From Polytrichum commune (Eukaryota > Streptophyta > Polytrichopsida > Polytrichales > Polytrichaceae): a stretch of 64,000 nt of DNA. Shown one piece after another: positions 19,721 to 31,992 of this stretch. The notes under the pieces were generated by a model. The model worked only from the letters and a program-made list of their open reading frames with translations. It did not search any database and was not told the origin of the DNA. The translations under genes were made by a program, and so were the position numbers. The stretch lies in contig OX485803.1 of the NCBI GenBank assembly GCA_950295325.1, positions 16,740,001-16,804,000 of the forward strand. The letters run 5' to 3'. Within the stretch, counting starts at the first letter, position 1. The number at the start of each line of letters is the position of its first letter.

Positions 19721-22700
19721 CACCAAAATTTGGTTGTTTTTGTTGTACACCAAGCGTGGCCAACATATGTTTTGTCCATTCCATTCATGCCACATTTGTA
19801 TGTGAAGGGAACACCAATCGGCAAGGGGGGCAAAACAAAACTTACATCGTTGTCAAAAGAAGAGGGAAGGCACTTCACCTAACATGCATCTATACTATCA
19901 AAATCTACTGAAGCAAGATTAGACATAGAACATTTCTTACATTTTTCTTGTTTCAGTGCATCCACAATATTCAATCCAGTAATAGAAAAACCAAGGTGAA
20001 GAGGTGGTGATGCACATTTTATATAATGAAGGATGTAGGGAAACTTGTTTATATCTAGGCTTGCTTTGGAAGTTGTAGAATGGGCACTCCTAAAAGAAAA
20101 TTACGATGTATCTAAGAGATCCAATGTTGGGCAAACATCCTCTTTTGAATTCGACAACACAAGGACATTGTTGTCGGTAGCCTCCAATTTAATAGTTGCA
20201 ACACTTGGGATGTGAACTTTAGATGTGCCAGACTCATTGGTGAGAAAAAAACGTTGATGCTTGCATCTGTGAATTGGACATCCCAATGACCCTATACACA
20301 CTGGCACCCAATGTCCAAGATGAACTATCAACACACCTAGTTCTTTGCATTAACAATGTGTTTGAATCATGTCCACTCTTTGTGTACAACTCTTGTTCAA
20401 CATACATTGTACCAACTTGGAAATTGAACCTTAACCCCCACAATTCCTCTGAAACTACAAAAAAACCACGAACGTCTAAAGGTAATGTGAAGGGCTATAA
20501 AGTTTTAGAAGACTTAATGGAAGCCATGGTGAATCAAAATTTGAATTTCCAAGTGGAATGTTTGGAATTTATGGGTTCAATTAGTGGCACCAATCAAAAT
20601 TTTAATAATTATAGTAAATAATTTCAATATTATGCATGCAAACTACTTGTTGTCAACAATAGCGCAATCCCATGTTATAATAGCAATCCCCACTCTAGGG
20701 TTACCATGCCTTCCAACCTAACCCTAAAACTCAAGCAATGAAGTGGAAATAAAAGCGGAAGGGGACATGAACATCCCAAGACAATTCGTTACAAACTAAA
20801 GAATAGGGTGCCAATAGTTTGACCACATGTACGGCATTTGCAGTGCATTCATTGTAAGACAATAGTTGGTTCATAACCAAATTGCAAATGCATGAGGAAG
20901 ACCATCAAATGCCAAAGAAAAAAAAATTTAAAATTTAAAAATCTTTCAAATATTTGACCTTAAAACAATTGAAGAGGGTAGGATGCCAAAAATAATGAGC
21001 ATGATAGTCGAGAGCAACACCATAGACACCATGCAAACATTGCACTTCTCTTTGACTGCACCCGTTGGTGATGGGTCATTGGCAAATGAGCCAAACAACC
21101 TTTTAAGTTTGCAAGGGTTGGACAAGTGTTGGACAAGGTTTGGGTGACATGGTTGGAAAGGGGGCTTGGCTTGAGAACCAACCCCTCACTCTCACTCATT
21201 TGCCTCAAGGCCCTGGGAGTGATGCCTAGAGCACCCACAATGTTCAAGCAAGAACTTAGCAAAGGGCCTAGAGATTAGGAAAAAAATCAAAGCAAAAGTA
21301 CTAAAAAAATGGAAAAATAATATATTGGCAGCGAGACATTGCTTTTACATTTTTCCAATACTTTTCTTTTTCAATTTTCTTTCTAAGTCTCGGGGCCCTA
21401 TACTTAGCAAATAGGTAGAGCATTGACAAGTTGTGGTGTCAAAATTCCATGCCTCTCAGAGTGATTGCTTTGGCAAATTCCATATTTTCTCTATCATTTC
21501 CAAATGCCCACCTTAACATTTATATTTTTCTTCATTTGACACATGAAACTTGAGAACTTGACACAATTGTATTTGTCTTAATTGCAATCCGCTCATTACC
21601 ATATATAGAATAGAAAAGGGGGTTAAACAACTTACATGCATTGGACAAAGGAAAGTTTGTATAACCTAGAATCTATGCACTTGTTTAACTATACTATGTA
21701 CTCTACTACAATAACCATGCATACTTTAAAAATGTGAGTTCCAATTGCAAACACATGACATTATTTAGTTTTTATCCTTTCTAATAAAACTAGTGACACT
21801 ATGTCACCCAAGTTTATTAGGATGAATATGTCAGCGTAGTGCTCTACTAAGAGAATAAACAAAGTATAATTTCCAAATAGAATTTGCCTTATTCTTGGCC
21901 CCACTTAGTGTACAAACTCCATTAGACAATGTTATGCACTTACATCATGAAGAGAATTGGTTATATTTGTTCCATTTGCAAGAGGATAAACCGTTTGTCA
22001 AGGAATGCTAGAAGCTTGTAAAGTAATAATATTTTTGGAAACCTAGATCCCCTCCCAAATGTTTGTTCATGCTATAATGGAAATTAAGCACATCAAGCAC
22101 TTGGTGCAAATGTTCAGGTTGCCTCCAATTTGACCCATGTCCACATGATCATATTGGTACACCTTGTTCAATCTGTGTAACTCCAAGTTGTCAACATATT
22201 AGAGTTTTCCATAGGTATGAAACCATGGGTTTAGTCCCAAACCTTAATGGGTTATGAGAACTAAGTTAATATAATCTCACCCAAGCTTGCTTTATGCTCA
22301 AAACATTACACAAAGAGTGTTGTAGGCTATTAAAAACCAATTTTCTAGCTTGTCCTACTAGGATGGGTGTGTCAAGCTAGCCTTGCATAGACCGATTTAT
22401 GATCAGGACAACATGTCCAAAGCATGCCCTATTTTAGATCCTAAAATTCTCTCAAGGTTTTTTAGATAGAAAGAGGAAGTCCCAATAATTTCACCCAACT
22501 TCCAAACTAGGCTGCAATACACAATGAGGTAGCAAGCTCTTAATAAAGAGTTTTCTCATAGAAGGATCAAACCCACAGTTTCATCCCTCTTTGAGCGACT
22601 TTACAAACAACTCTATTATGTGACAAGAATTGAAATTGAAATGAAATGAGCTCATGATACCAACAAAGCTCATGTGCTTGAAATACCTCCACACAAGCTC

Positions 22701-23429
22701 CCAAACACAGGAGCTTGTTGGTTTCAAGACACAAACACAGATGGGTAAGAAAGATAGTCAGTGTTGGGACTTTTTCACAACCTCAGTGGACATGTCCCGA
22801 ATTTTGATTTCTGGTTTTCCACATGTTTTGAAGAAAATCATTCAAGGCCAGTTGGGCCTTTGGGATGCAAGTCGTATCTATACGTTTGACTCTCCTTGAC
22901 ACTTGCTTTAGAATTGACTAGTGATGAGTTATTGCCCCATCTATTGTACTTCCATAGGATTGCAGGTTCTTAAAATTTTCTGAAGGCAAATGCATCTCAT
23001 TTCTACTTGTTGTTTCTATCATTGATGTACACACCACACATTATGCTTCATATACTGCATGGTAATACTTTCTCCACTCACCAACACACCCATAAGATAC
23101 GGATTCTCTGGGCTAGGGTAAATCAAACCAGCAAAATTGGGTGTAACCTGGTTAATGGACAGATAACTGACATCCTTAGACCTGGTCTTGTGTGATTGAA
23201 TCACACTATGCATCTTCGTGCATCTTAAACATTGCACCGCTAAACAAAGAAGCACTCCACAAAGATTTTACTCCTACAATTGAATCTCATTTGGGAAATA
23301 TACAAACCTAAGATCTAGTCAACAAAAATATGATGACTCACATGCAACTTAAGTTGCATTTATAACATGAACTGTTTTCCAAGCAGAATTTTGTGTGGAT
23401 TTTAATGATGTATATACACTTCAAATAGA
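19721..23429. other. Intergenic, no gene seen
   Basis: No coding region that I can support. An open plus-strand frame at 20274-20621 has no recognisable domain. The last few hundred bases before 23430 probably include the 3' untranslated region of the minus-strand gene that ends there. Confidence 0.5.
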
Positions 23430-26157
23430 CTACATAGATTTCACAGGTTTTAGGATGTCAGCTTTGCGAATTTCGAGCTCATGCCACAGCCTCTCTCCCA
23501 AGCCCCTGGGACCCAAACGCTTCACAACACTGGCAGTGAAATCGTCCACAATTGCAGGAGAAGAATCTGAGCTGCTTTCACTCCTAATGTCGTTGAATCT
23601 CAATGAGATGCCTGTGAAAAAACATGAGTTAAATCATCTTATTTGGAATAAAATAAGAAAGGCCTTGGAAGAGAGCACAAATCTACAGTGCAGAGCCAAA
23701 TTTACATCCTAAGGTTCTGAAATATTTAGTTTGAAGATCCTGTGACGCATTTGAAACACAAATCATCAGAACAAATAGAGATTGTAGACGAGTGGTGTTA
23801 TAACTTAAGAGGTGATCTGTGACAGGGGCAGACTACTTTGTGAGCTCATGTCATTATCCATAAGTAGGGATCAGTCAATTGGAGAAACAATAAGTACCAA
23901 GCCTACCAAAATTGGATGCTACCTAGTATTAATGGGGTGGGGTGTCATTTTCATGAACTAGGTACCAGCTGTTGGCAACTCACACTGGAAGAGCCAAATG
24001 AGGGGAGTTCCAGGAATTGGGTAGGCAAGAAGCACTCTGTAAAAACCCCTAATCTATCAGTATCTTACAACTTTCACATTTAGAAAATCAATTTCATAAA
24101 GATTAACCTAACAAAGGATGAATCAATTTGTTGCTGCCTTCATAAAGACTGAGTGAAGTTATCATTTAATTCAAAGGAACTTTTTATTGGTTGTTTTGCA
24201 TACAACACCTTCCCTGTTCAGTAAGTATTTGGTGCATACTTGGAGGTAGTGTGGAAGCTCCACAAAGAACATTCTATATTGATTCACTGTGTCAAATTCA
24301 CTTGGTCATGCCAAGCGGTGCTAAAATGAGTTTGGCCCTCATTGAGCCGAAATAGGGTACTCTTCATTCAAATTCAAACAATACCTCCGAGGATGCACCA
24401 CAAGTGGAAAGAATTAAAAAAACTGTATGCAAAGCAACCAATAGAAATTCATAGACGACAAACTCCTGTTAAAAGAATCCCATTGAATTGAAGGATAACT
24501 AAACATTGATGATGCGGTTCCACTAGAAATTGTCAGTCTTCCCGACAGATGCAAGGTAATGACAAGATTCTTACCAGGTGTTCTGAAAGGGCTAGGTAAA
24601 CTTGGAGTTTGTGAAAGAGTGGCAGAAGCAACCGAGATGTTCTCTCCAGGCCGCAGTGGTACACAAGTCCTCGGAGGCGAGGTACCAAATCCTGGAGTTT
24701 GAGGAACGAAGAGGCCATCATGAAGCTGCTCATCTGGCCTTACCTTCATTGGAGGTGTCTCAAACACTAAGTGATTGTTGCAGGTCAAGTACTCTGGAGT
24801 CAGGAGGTCCTCGAACTTGGGTGTCTGGGGAGCAGCATTTTCCTGGAGAAAGGTCTGAAGCTCTGAAGGGGTAGATACGTAGGAGCTTTCACTGATAGTA
24901 GAAAGTACTCGCACCGAGCGGGGTGGTGATGGCATGCAAGGTGTATCAGGTAGTGGGCTTGAGAATTCTTCTTTGGATGTTGAGGATTGCCTCTTGCATG
25001 TAGGGGTGAGTGCTAGGTATCCGCTATCATAAGGACTTTCAGTTTCTAATGAGCCGGCAACAAGTGGAGAATAGCTGATGGTACAAGTCTGTAGACTATG
25101 TCTCAGTGGACTGAGATCATCTTCTGAGGACGAAGTCGATGTGGTGCTCTTCTCAGCAACCATGTGCTCTTGCTGTTCATAACTCGGTGATAAGGTTGGC
25201 CCTTCTGCAGCTGCATCAAGGAAATCACTCCATTCCTGGGAGTGTGGACGTTGCTTAAAATCAATTAGAAGAAATTGCAAAAATTGCTGATAGATTTTGT
25301 TGCACACCTTCATGAAGACAATAAGAGCATCTAGGAAACCAAACCAGTCTTGGCTCTTGCAATTCGATACTCTTGGATACATTATAAGTTTACCAGAAGC
25401 ATGCCGAGTACCAAAAATTCCAATTTAAACAATTTCACTTGTGCAAACGCTAGCACTTCCACAAGAATTCCATTTATGCACCTTCAAAGTTGGTCACTGA
25501 CCTCAAGACTAGTATTCATCATAGCCAAGGCACTCGTAAATTCCTGCACTTCACTAAGAGCCAATAGCTTTGAAGACGCCAGCCTGTCTACCTTCAACAC
25601 CATTGCATCGATCTGGAAATAACATTGACTACTTTTAACAAAATGCAGAGGAGCAGACGACTTTATAAAATGAAATGCATGTCAGTGAGGCTACTTACAA
25701 TTCAGGGGAACGACCAACTTCCAAGTATGTCTCCTGCTATACAAAGAAAAACTAGGCAATACTTTAACTCAAAGCTTGACAAGATCGACCTAAGGATCCA
25801 AGAAGAAGATGTGGTTGTACAAATGGAAATCACAGCCATAAACTTTGTCCATGCAATACAAGACGTGCCGTTGAGGTTTAGTAACAAAGTCAGCTTATGA
25901 GTCCAAATCATACATTATTGAAGTGTTGAAGGAGAACATACAATGTGCCAACTTATGAGAAATCTCCCAATACTTTTGGTTTAAGACAGATAGAGAAGAA
26001 CCTTGTGCAGAGTTTGTGCGACTTGAGCATGGACAGCATGCAGCTTTTGGAAAGAGCTGATGCGAGGATTAAGTTCTTGGAACGTTTGATGTTTCCCATC
26101 TGCTGGCGGCCTCTTCGCTTTGGGATGAGGGGTCCCTTTGCCCTGCCTTGACTTCAT
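23430..26157 (-). CDS. Unrecognised plant protein with coiled-coil N-terminus and many SP/TP sites (4 exons, 375 aa)
   Basis: Four exons join in frame: 26157-26002, 25612-25502, 25253-24575 and 23611-23430, total 1128 nt, all with GT-AG introns and matching phases. It starts MKSRQGKGTPHPK, a basic stretch. Residues about 28-90 (SFQKLHAVHAQVAQTLHK, then IDAMVLKVDRLASSKLLA) look like a coiled coil. The third exon, about residues 90-315, is Ser/Thr/Pro-rich with repeated proline-directed sites: LTPTCKR, QTPKFEDLLTPEYL, FETPPMK, VPQTPGFGTSPP and SPFRTPG. The C-terminus (DDFTASVVKRLGPRGLGERLW) is more ordered. Such a layout is common in proteins controlled by cyclin-dependent kinases, for example mitotic or microtubule-linked factors, but I do not recognise the family. 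A kinetochore SKA3-like protein was considered and is unproven. The gene is isolated; its start lies beside a repeat-rich region. Confidence 0.78.
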
Positions 26158-26279
26158 GTTGATGCCCTGCCACTCATGTTACCTACCAGCATGGTTATTC
26201 AAGATTGTGCATGTGATGCCATGTACAAAGTGCCATCCTCTAAACAGGAAACATTCCGAGTGACACATCAGTGAAATAG

Positions 26280-27510
26280 ACCAGCAATAGCAATCTTGTT
26301 CAGGTAAGCAGGCCTGATTTAGTTACTTGTCTTAAATGAACACTTATACTAGAGTGGTGTGTGCTTAGGTGTGGATCTAAGAACAGACACAAATACACAT
26401 GTGTTTAAAAGAGATTAGACTATGTGGTGGACTATGTGTATAATCTAGATTCAATGTCAACATGATTGGAGGCGCCCATGTGACCAAGTTTTGGCTACCT
26501 GACTGCCACTTTAGAAACTTCATAGCAATTCAACAAATTAGATTTGTATTTCATAGCAAAAAGAAACAAAATCAACCATTTAAGATTCGTCTATATTAAT
26601 TTCATGCTCAACGACCAGAAAGACATTTGCTTAAAAGAGATTGGACTATGTGTTTAAAACTTGCTAAACATTTTGGACTCAATAGTCGACCACATCACGG
26701 TATAAGGTATGTAGGTGTTATTCAGTCACATTTCTTAATTAAACACCTATATTTAAACAGTGTATGATGATTAGGTGCAGATCTAAAATTAAACACCATA
26801 AAGACACATGTTTAAAAGAGATTGCACTACACCTTGAAATATTATTAAATACTCTACATAATAATCAACATAATTGAGGGGCCTATGTGTTCATATAAGA
26901 GATCAATACACATGCATTTCAAAGAACCATAATGTAATTAGGGGAGCTCCAATTTTCAATCCGATAAGGTAAAACACATGTGGGTGCTATATATTTATAT
27001 TTCTTCACCAGACACCTATATTTGAATGGTATATGGTTTAGAGATGGACCTTCGGCTTGCTCTTGAACCGACACCTCAAAGAACTACATTATGATCTTGC
27101 CAATGTCAGATGATTGTGTGCACAATATGTGAATTAGGTATTTGTGAGTCCACATTGTGGGTGGATGAGAGCTAGAGCGCCACTAGAGAATTCCATTAAA
27201 AATGTCGATGAATCATAGAAACAACAATATAAAGACACACGTTCAAAAGAGATTGGAATACGCCTTCAAATCTTCTTAACTACTCTACATTGAGTAGTCA
27301 ACACAATGGGGGGAAGGAGCTATGTAATCATTTAAGAAAGCAAAACACATGTATCCCCAGTATCCATAGCTAAATCAGGACAGGTCCAATTTCAATCCGG
27401 TTTTTGTAGTTTAATCAAAAATTCGCTAATGCAACAGAACTTTCAAGACGTAAATCTGATCAATAGAAGATGGATAACAAGAAAATGTAACCAAATAGCA
27501 CCTGCATACC
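26280..27510 (+). repeat. Cluster of R1 repeat arms
   Basis: At least four diverged arms lie in a row, near 26325-26450, 26590-26690, 26730-26900 and 26995-27400. Each has the aacacctatatttgaatgg-type start and an aaaagagattgga block. The stretch 27380-27510 carries the uninterrupted junction (aaaaattcgctaatgcaac) that is split by the retroelement at 6651-9675. Confidence 0.7.
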
Positions 27511-27644
27511 TTGAACAGTAATCACGACAAACTTTTCTGAGAAAAGTACAGGATTGAAGGGAAGTTTTGGCAGTAATAATCAGCCTCCAATCCATTGACA
27601 TTTAAATTCTGCCTCAAGGTAGACGTTCTTGTTCTAGCCAGAAA

Positions 27645-28735
27645 TACATATATTCTTGTTCTGGCCACAAATATATGTGAAGAAAAATTACAGAGGAAAG
27701 TTCAGCGAATTATGGCGTACTGCCGTTGCATGGCTGAACTATAGATATCGCTTGAATAAATTACAAAATTCAGCACACCTATCGGCATTTTCAACTTCAA
27801 GCACTTCGATTCAACAATTGTAAGGGCAATTGCAGAGGGTTGACTAAGATAGGGATCAAAGATAATGAAAGACCTCAAGCCCTATACAGAAGTGTCTGAT
27901 TTAGAAAATGCAGAGGCGGGCTGATAAAGAGTGGCGTTCGGCCTTTTTTCTGGTCATAATAAAAGAGTTGCAAAGATGTCTTTTCCACAAAGCAGAAGAC
28001 TACAATCCTACAGAACGTATCTTCTTGTTCTAGCTCAAGGCAGACATATCTGTATGTAGAAAACCTAGAGGAAAGTTCAGCGAATTATGGCTCAGTACCA
28101 TTGCGATGGCTCAAACATGGAGATTGTTCGAAGAAATAATAAATTCAGCACACAAATCTACCAGCATTTTCGACGTCGAGCACTTCGATTCATTGGTTGT
28201 GAGAGCAGTTGCACAAGGCTGATAACGATGCAAGATTGCGCGCAAAGATAGAGATCGAAGATACCAACAATCTGAAGACAATCTCAAAAGTAGTGCCTGA
28301 TTCTCAAAACGCAGAGGCGGGCTGATAAAGAGTGTCAATCAACCTGGATATGTTCAAGGAAAGAAGTGTAAAGGTATATTCTCCACAGAAGAACATATCA
28401 TCTTGTTCTAGCTCAACGCAGACATGTATGTATGAAGAAAACCTACAGAGAAACTCAGCGAATCATGGCGCGGTGCCGTTGCGATGCTCGTTTATAGAGA
28501 TCGCTGGAGAAATAACGAATTCAGCACACAGCTACCCGCATTTTCGACTTCACGCGCTTCACTTCAATAATTGTAAGAGCAATTGCAGAAGGCTGGTTAC
28601 GATACAAAAACAACAACAATCTCAAGCGTCCTATGGTAGTGCATGGTTCTCAAAAATCAGAGGCGGGTTGATACAGAGTGTCATTCAGCCTTTTCTGTTC
28701 GCGGTAAGAGAGTGTAAAGATGTATTTTCCACAGT
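27645..28735. repeat. Triple tandem repeat, period about 375 bp
   Basis: Three diverged units start near 27645, 28018 and 28394. Shared landmarks recur at spacings of 375 and 378 bp: tcttgttctagctcaa, gaaagttcagcgaattatgg, attcagcacac, and gcagaggcgggctgataaag with variants. No long frame is conserved across units. Confidence 0.8.
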
Positions 28736-29033
28736 GCACGTGATCCACACGACTGACAATCACAACCCTCATTGGAAAGACAGCTCCAACACCAGCTCTA
28801 TCCTAAGCGATTCGGCTGAAAGGTTCATCACAAGCTTCCTCATCCATAAATTTCCCACACATTGCATCTCTCTCTCTCTCTGCCCGAATTTCGAATTGAA
28901 AAAACACGAAGGCTGAGGAGGGAGTGCAATTACCAATTCTTTGTTACTCCCTACTGCGCACGTTTTTTCATCTCCACCCTCACCTTAACTTGTCGGCTTG
29001 TGTTGCAACTCCACGGCTTCATAGAAATCCACC

Positions 29034-29123
29034 ATGTCCACTGCCGGAATCGCAATCGCAATCGCAATCGCAATTGAAGCACGTCGAAGGTTTGAATCTG
29101 GCGTGGAGGGAACTTCTTCTTGA
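29034..29123 (+). CDS. Doubtful 29-codon frame with Ile-Ala repeat after a promoter-like stretch
   Basis: An ATG in good context (caccatgtcc) opens MSTAGIAIAIAIAIEARRR and stops after 29 codons; the repeat comes from four aatcgc hexamers. The sequence before it (28730-29030) is less AT-rich than its surroundings and has a cataaattt box and a CT run near 28869, so it resembles a gene start. No splice donor leads on to a plausible second exon that I can see. It may be a truncated or captured first exon, or chance. Confidence 0.25.
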   Translation: MSTAGIAIAIAIAIEARRRFESGVEGTSS

Positions 29124-31918
29124 AGATGAAGTTGGCGTTGGACGAGTTAGATGGATGGATGATATGTCATCTGTGTTGTTGGGGTCACTCCTTTTCATCC
29201 ACAAGGGATACAGCCTCACGTTGGGACGGTGCAAGCAAATCATTTGTGAGAGCATGCCCGTTTGGTATCAAAAACATAAATGCCATGCAAAGATTGATGT
29301 TCACTTTAACCCTCTCCTAGCACTTTCATTGCCACATGGCGGAAGGTAATTGGAAAGAATGAGGTGGTTGAAAGGTCGGAACTCTCTTCAACACTCACTC
29401 TTTCACAAAGCCGTAGATCTTCACAATGTAAGGGTCTAGATCTAGTTTGGAAGAGAGGGTTATGTTCAATAATTGACTCGCCGTTCCCTGGCTTGATTGG
29501 TTATCTAATACATAACATTGCTCAGTTGACATGCATGGTTGTCCCTTTTCAAGTGAAGGAGCTAGTATATTTTACATGGGATGGTCTAAGAAACGCCCTT
29601 CCCCTTAATGACAAACTCATAACGAGGCCGTCAAGTATCAACATGCATGCAAATGAAGTACACTGATAATTGCAGTTAGTGTAATCATTTTTGTTTGTCT
29701 TGCTCAATACTAATTATAAACCACCTATGTAGTGTCACCACAATAAATGTAAGCCTAACATTATTCGTCATTCCTTGCAACAACAACAAAAAGAATGCAT
29801 TATTGCAATTATTTGTCACTTATTAAGTGATTTTTCATCCAAATTTCAATCATCCATGACCTTATTTCATTACAATAATGTTAGGAGACAAAATATACCA
29901 ATCTTTATTTCAATAACTTACACGGATCTCATCCAATTGTCAATCATCCATGACAATACTTATAAATTTATTCATAAGAAGTGTCATAAAAAATCTCCAC
30001 GATGATGTAACGTGCCATATGACACTAAATACAATATTTAGTGTAGTGTGTTGGCAACCTAATAAATTAAAGATGCAAATATTATTTAATGCATACGCCG
30101 AATTATTTTCTTTGACAAAGGTGAGTGGCAAGACAAGTTGAGGAATGTTATGCAATTACAATCATAAGATTGAAGAAGATTCCTATATTAAACTGGATAA
30201 TTTTTCGTATTTGTGTTTATTTATGTTCACTATACAATTGGTGGGACACCCCCCCCCCCACACACACACACAAACAAACACACATGTTGCCTTTAAAGAT
30301 TGTCAATACGAAATCACTAATAAAAAGTGTCACATCGACCAAATGCAAGAAGAAAACATCCAAACTCCCTTAAGCTCTCCTCCGCAACCACAACACCACC
30401 ACCAAGACTTGATATGCATCAAAAGACAAAGTGTCATGCCAAAGATTCGATGCCATGCAATATAAACTTCATACCCAACTACCATGATTTTAGCCTACTC
30501 GGGACTTGGGCCACAACCATACTTGATATGCGTGCAATTTGACATGAGTAGGGTATTGAGGTCATTGCATGGTACATATATCAATTGGATCAAAATAAGC
30601 ATCTCTCTTGAAATAGTACGGACTTGTATCCAAATCTTGTTAAGAAAAAGACAAATATTACATAACTTCTTGGTTTCGTTCCGTGGGACTAAGGACCGCT
30701 TTACACTACAGTGGAGAAGTGCACCAGTTGGTCAAGAAGACATGGTTATTTGAGGCAAGGGATGGTATGCTGGAGAAGATGAAAAGACAATAAAACAATG
30801 CCTCAAGAAGTCTTGATCGGCCGTAGTATAACCACCTACAAGAGAAGTGTATTGGACAACTTCACCAAGAGAAGTAGTCCACCGGACTACTTCACAAAAC
30901 GGTCATAGTTGGCTATCGTAGAAACCTTACCCCCTAAATGACCATTGTAATGATATTTTAAGAAAATTCATATTGATCCCAAAAATACAATGATATGGCA
31001 ATGTCTGAGAACTTCTTTCATGACAAGAATTTATTTAAAAATGTTCCATCTTAAATAATACATCCAAATTAAGGTGAATAAGTAGGTAACATTCTCTTCT
31101 TATTGATTTTTTAAGGAATTGCATGTTGGTATAGTCCAACCTCGTACACCCTCGATATTACAACACATTTATGTGAGACCAAAATTTTTAGTTCAAAACT
31201 CCCTCTTTTATACGACTACAACACTCGATAATGCAACATTTAGAATCTCCATTTTGTCATGTTAAAGAGGTAGTTAATGCTAGAATTCCTTTCATCTATA
31301 TTACGTACATCTAAAATACATCCATTTTCACTTGGGAATTACTTGGGAACTTCACATATTGTTGGGAACTAAATGATAATCAGGGTTACTAGTGTAGAAT
31401 GGACATGGTTAGAGTTAGAGTGGCCTCCTGCCTAATATGTTGCATTGTACACAGGTGATATAGTATCACTAGTATCTTGATGCTAAACATCATGCATCAT
31501 TGTTGTCTAGTTTCTTATTAGAGAACTCTTTATATTTTAGTGTTAATAAAATTATTAGTTTCCAAAAGTTAGTTGGGAATTTAGACAAGATGATAGTTGC
31601 TAACTTGGGTAGGCAACACCAAAGATCTTTGGGCTCCTATTTCAAGAGTTATTGAGAATATTTGTATTTGTTTGGAGTTATAAGTTATTATTTCATACCA
31701 TCTACATTGCTTAAACTTGTTGTATATATTTTTAAGCTCATGTTACTTATGTTTTTGCATTCCCTCAATAATACAACAACTTTATGCCATTTGTCATGTT
31801 ACTGAGAAGACAACACCTCGATAATATGATTCTTTTTGTATTTCTTAAAAGTGACATACTATAGAGGGAGAACAATAGTGCAAAGACTTCTCTAAGGGAA
31901 AAAGATCTTATTCAAGTT
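29124..31918. other. Intergenic, no gene seen
   Basis: Open frames here (for example plus 29364-29666 and 30484-30753) show no domain I recognise. A (CA)n run follows a poly-C at 30249-30271. A block near 30019-30045 (gacactaaatac then atttagtgtagtg) is a small palindrome also echoed near 45995. Confidence 0.5.
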
Positions 31919-31992
31919 GGAGTTCTCCGGAGGCCAAGTTTCTTGTCCAAGGCTTTGAGGTTGCCCAAGAAACTTGACCTCTGGAGAACTCC
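31919..31992. repeat. Hairpin locus: 27-nt arms, 20-nt spacer
   Basis: The left arm starts ggagttctcc and ends aagtttcttg (31919-31945). The right arm starts caagaaactt and ends ggagaactcc (31966-31992). They are complementary at 25 of 27 positions, one difference being a possible G-U pair. A transcript would form a tight stem-loop. No target or promoter was identified. Confidence 0.6.

Noticed and set aside
25701..25738. Possible 38-nt exon between a tatag acceptor and a gtaagt donor in the unknown gene
   Set aside because: Inclusion breaks the frame of the next exon in every phase. Skipping it joins exons 26157-26002 and 25612-25502 perfectly.
23430..26157. Naming the four-exon gene as kinetochore SKA3
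   Set aside because: A coiled coil plus S/TP sites are too general, and the C-terminus does not match what I know of that family.
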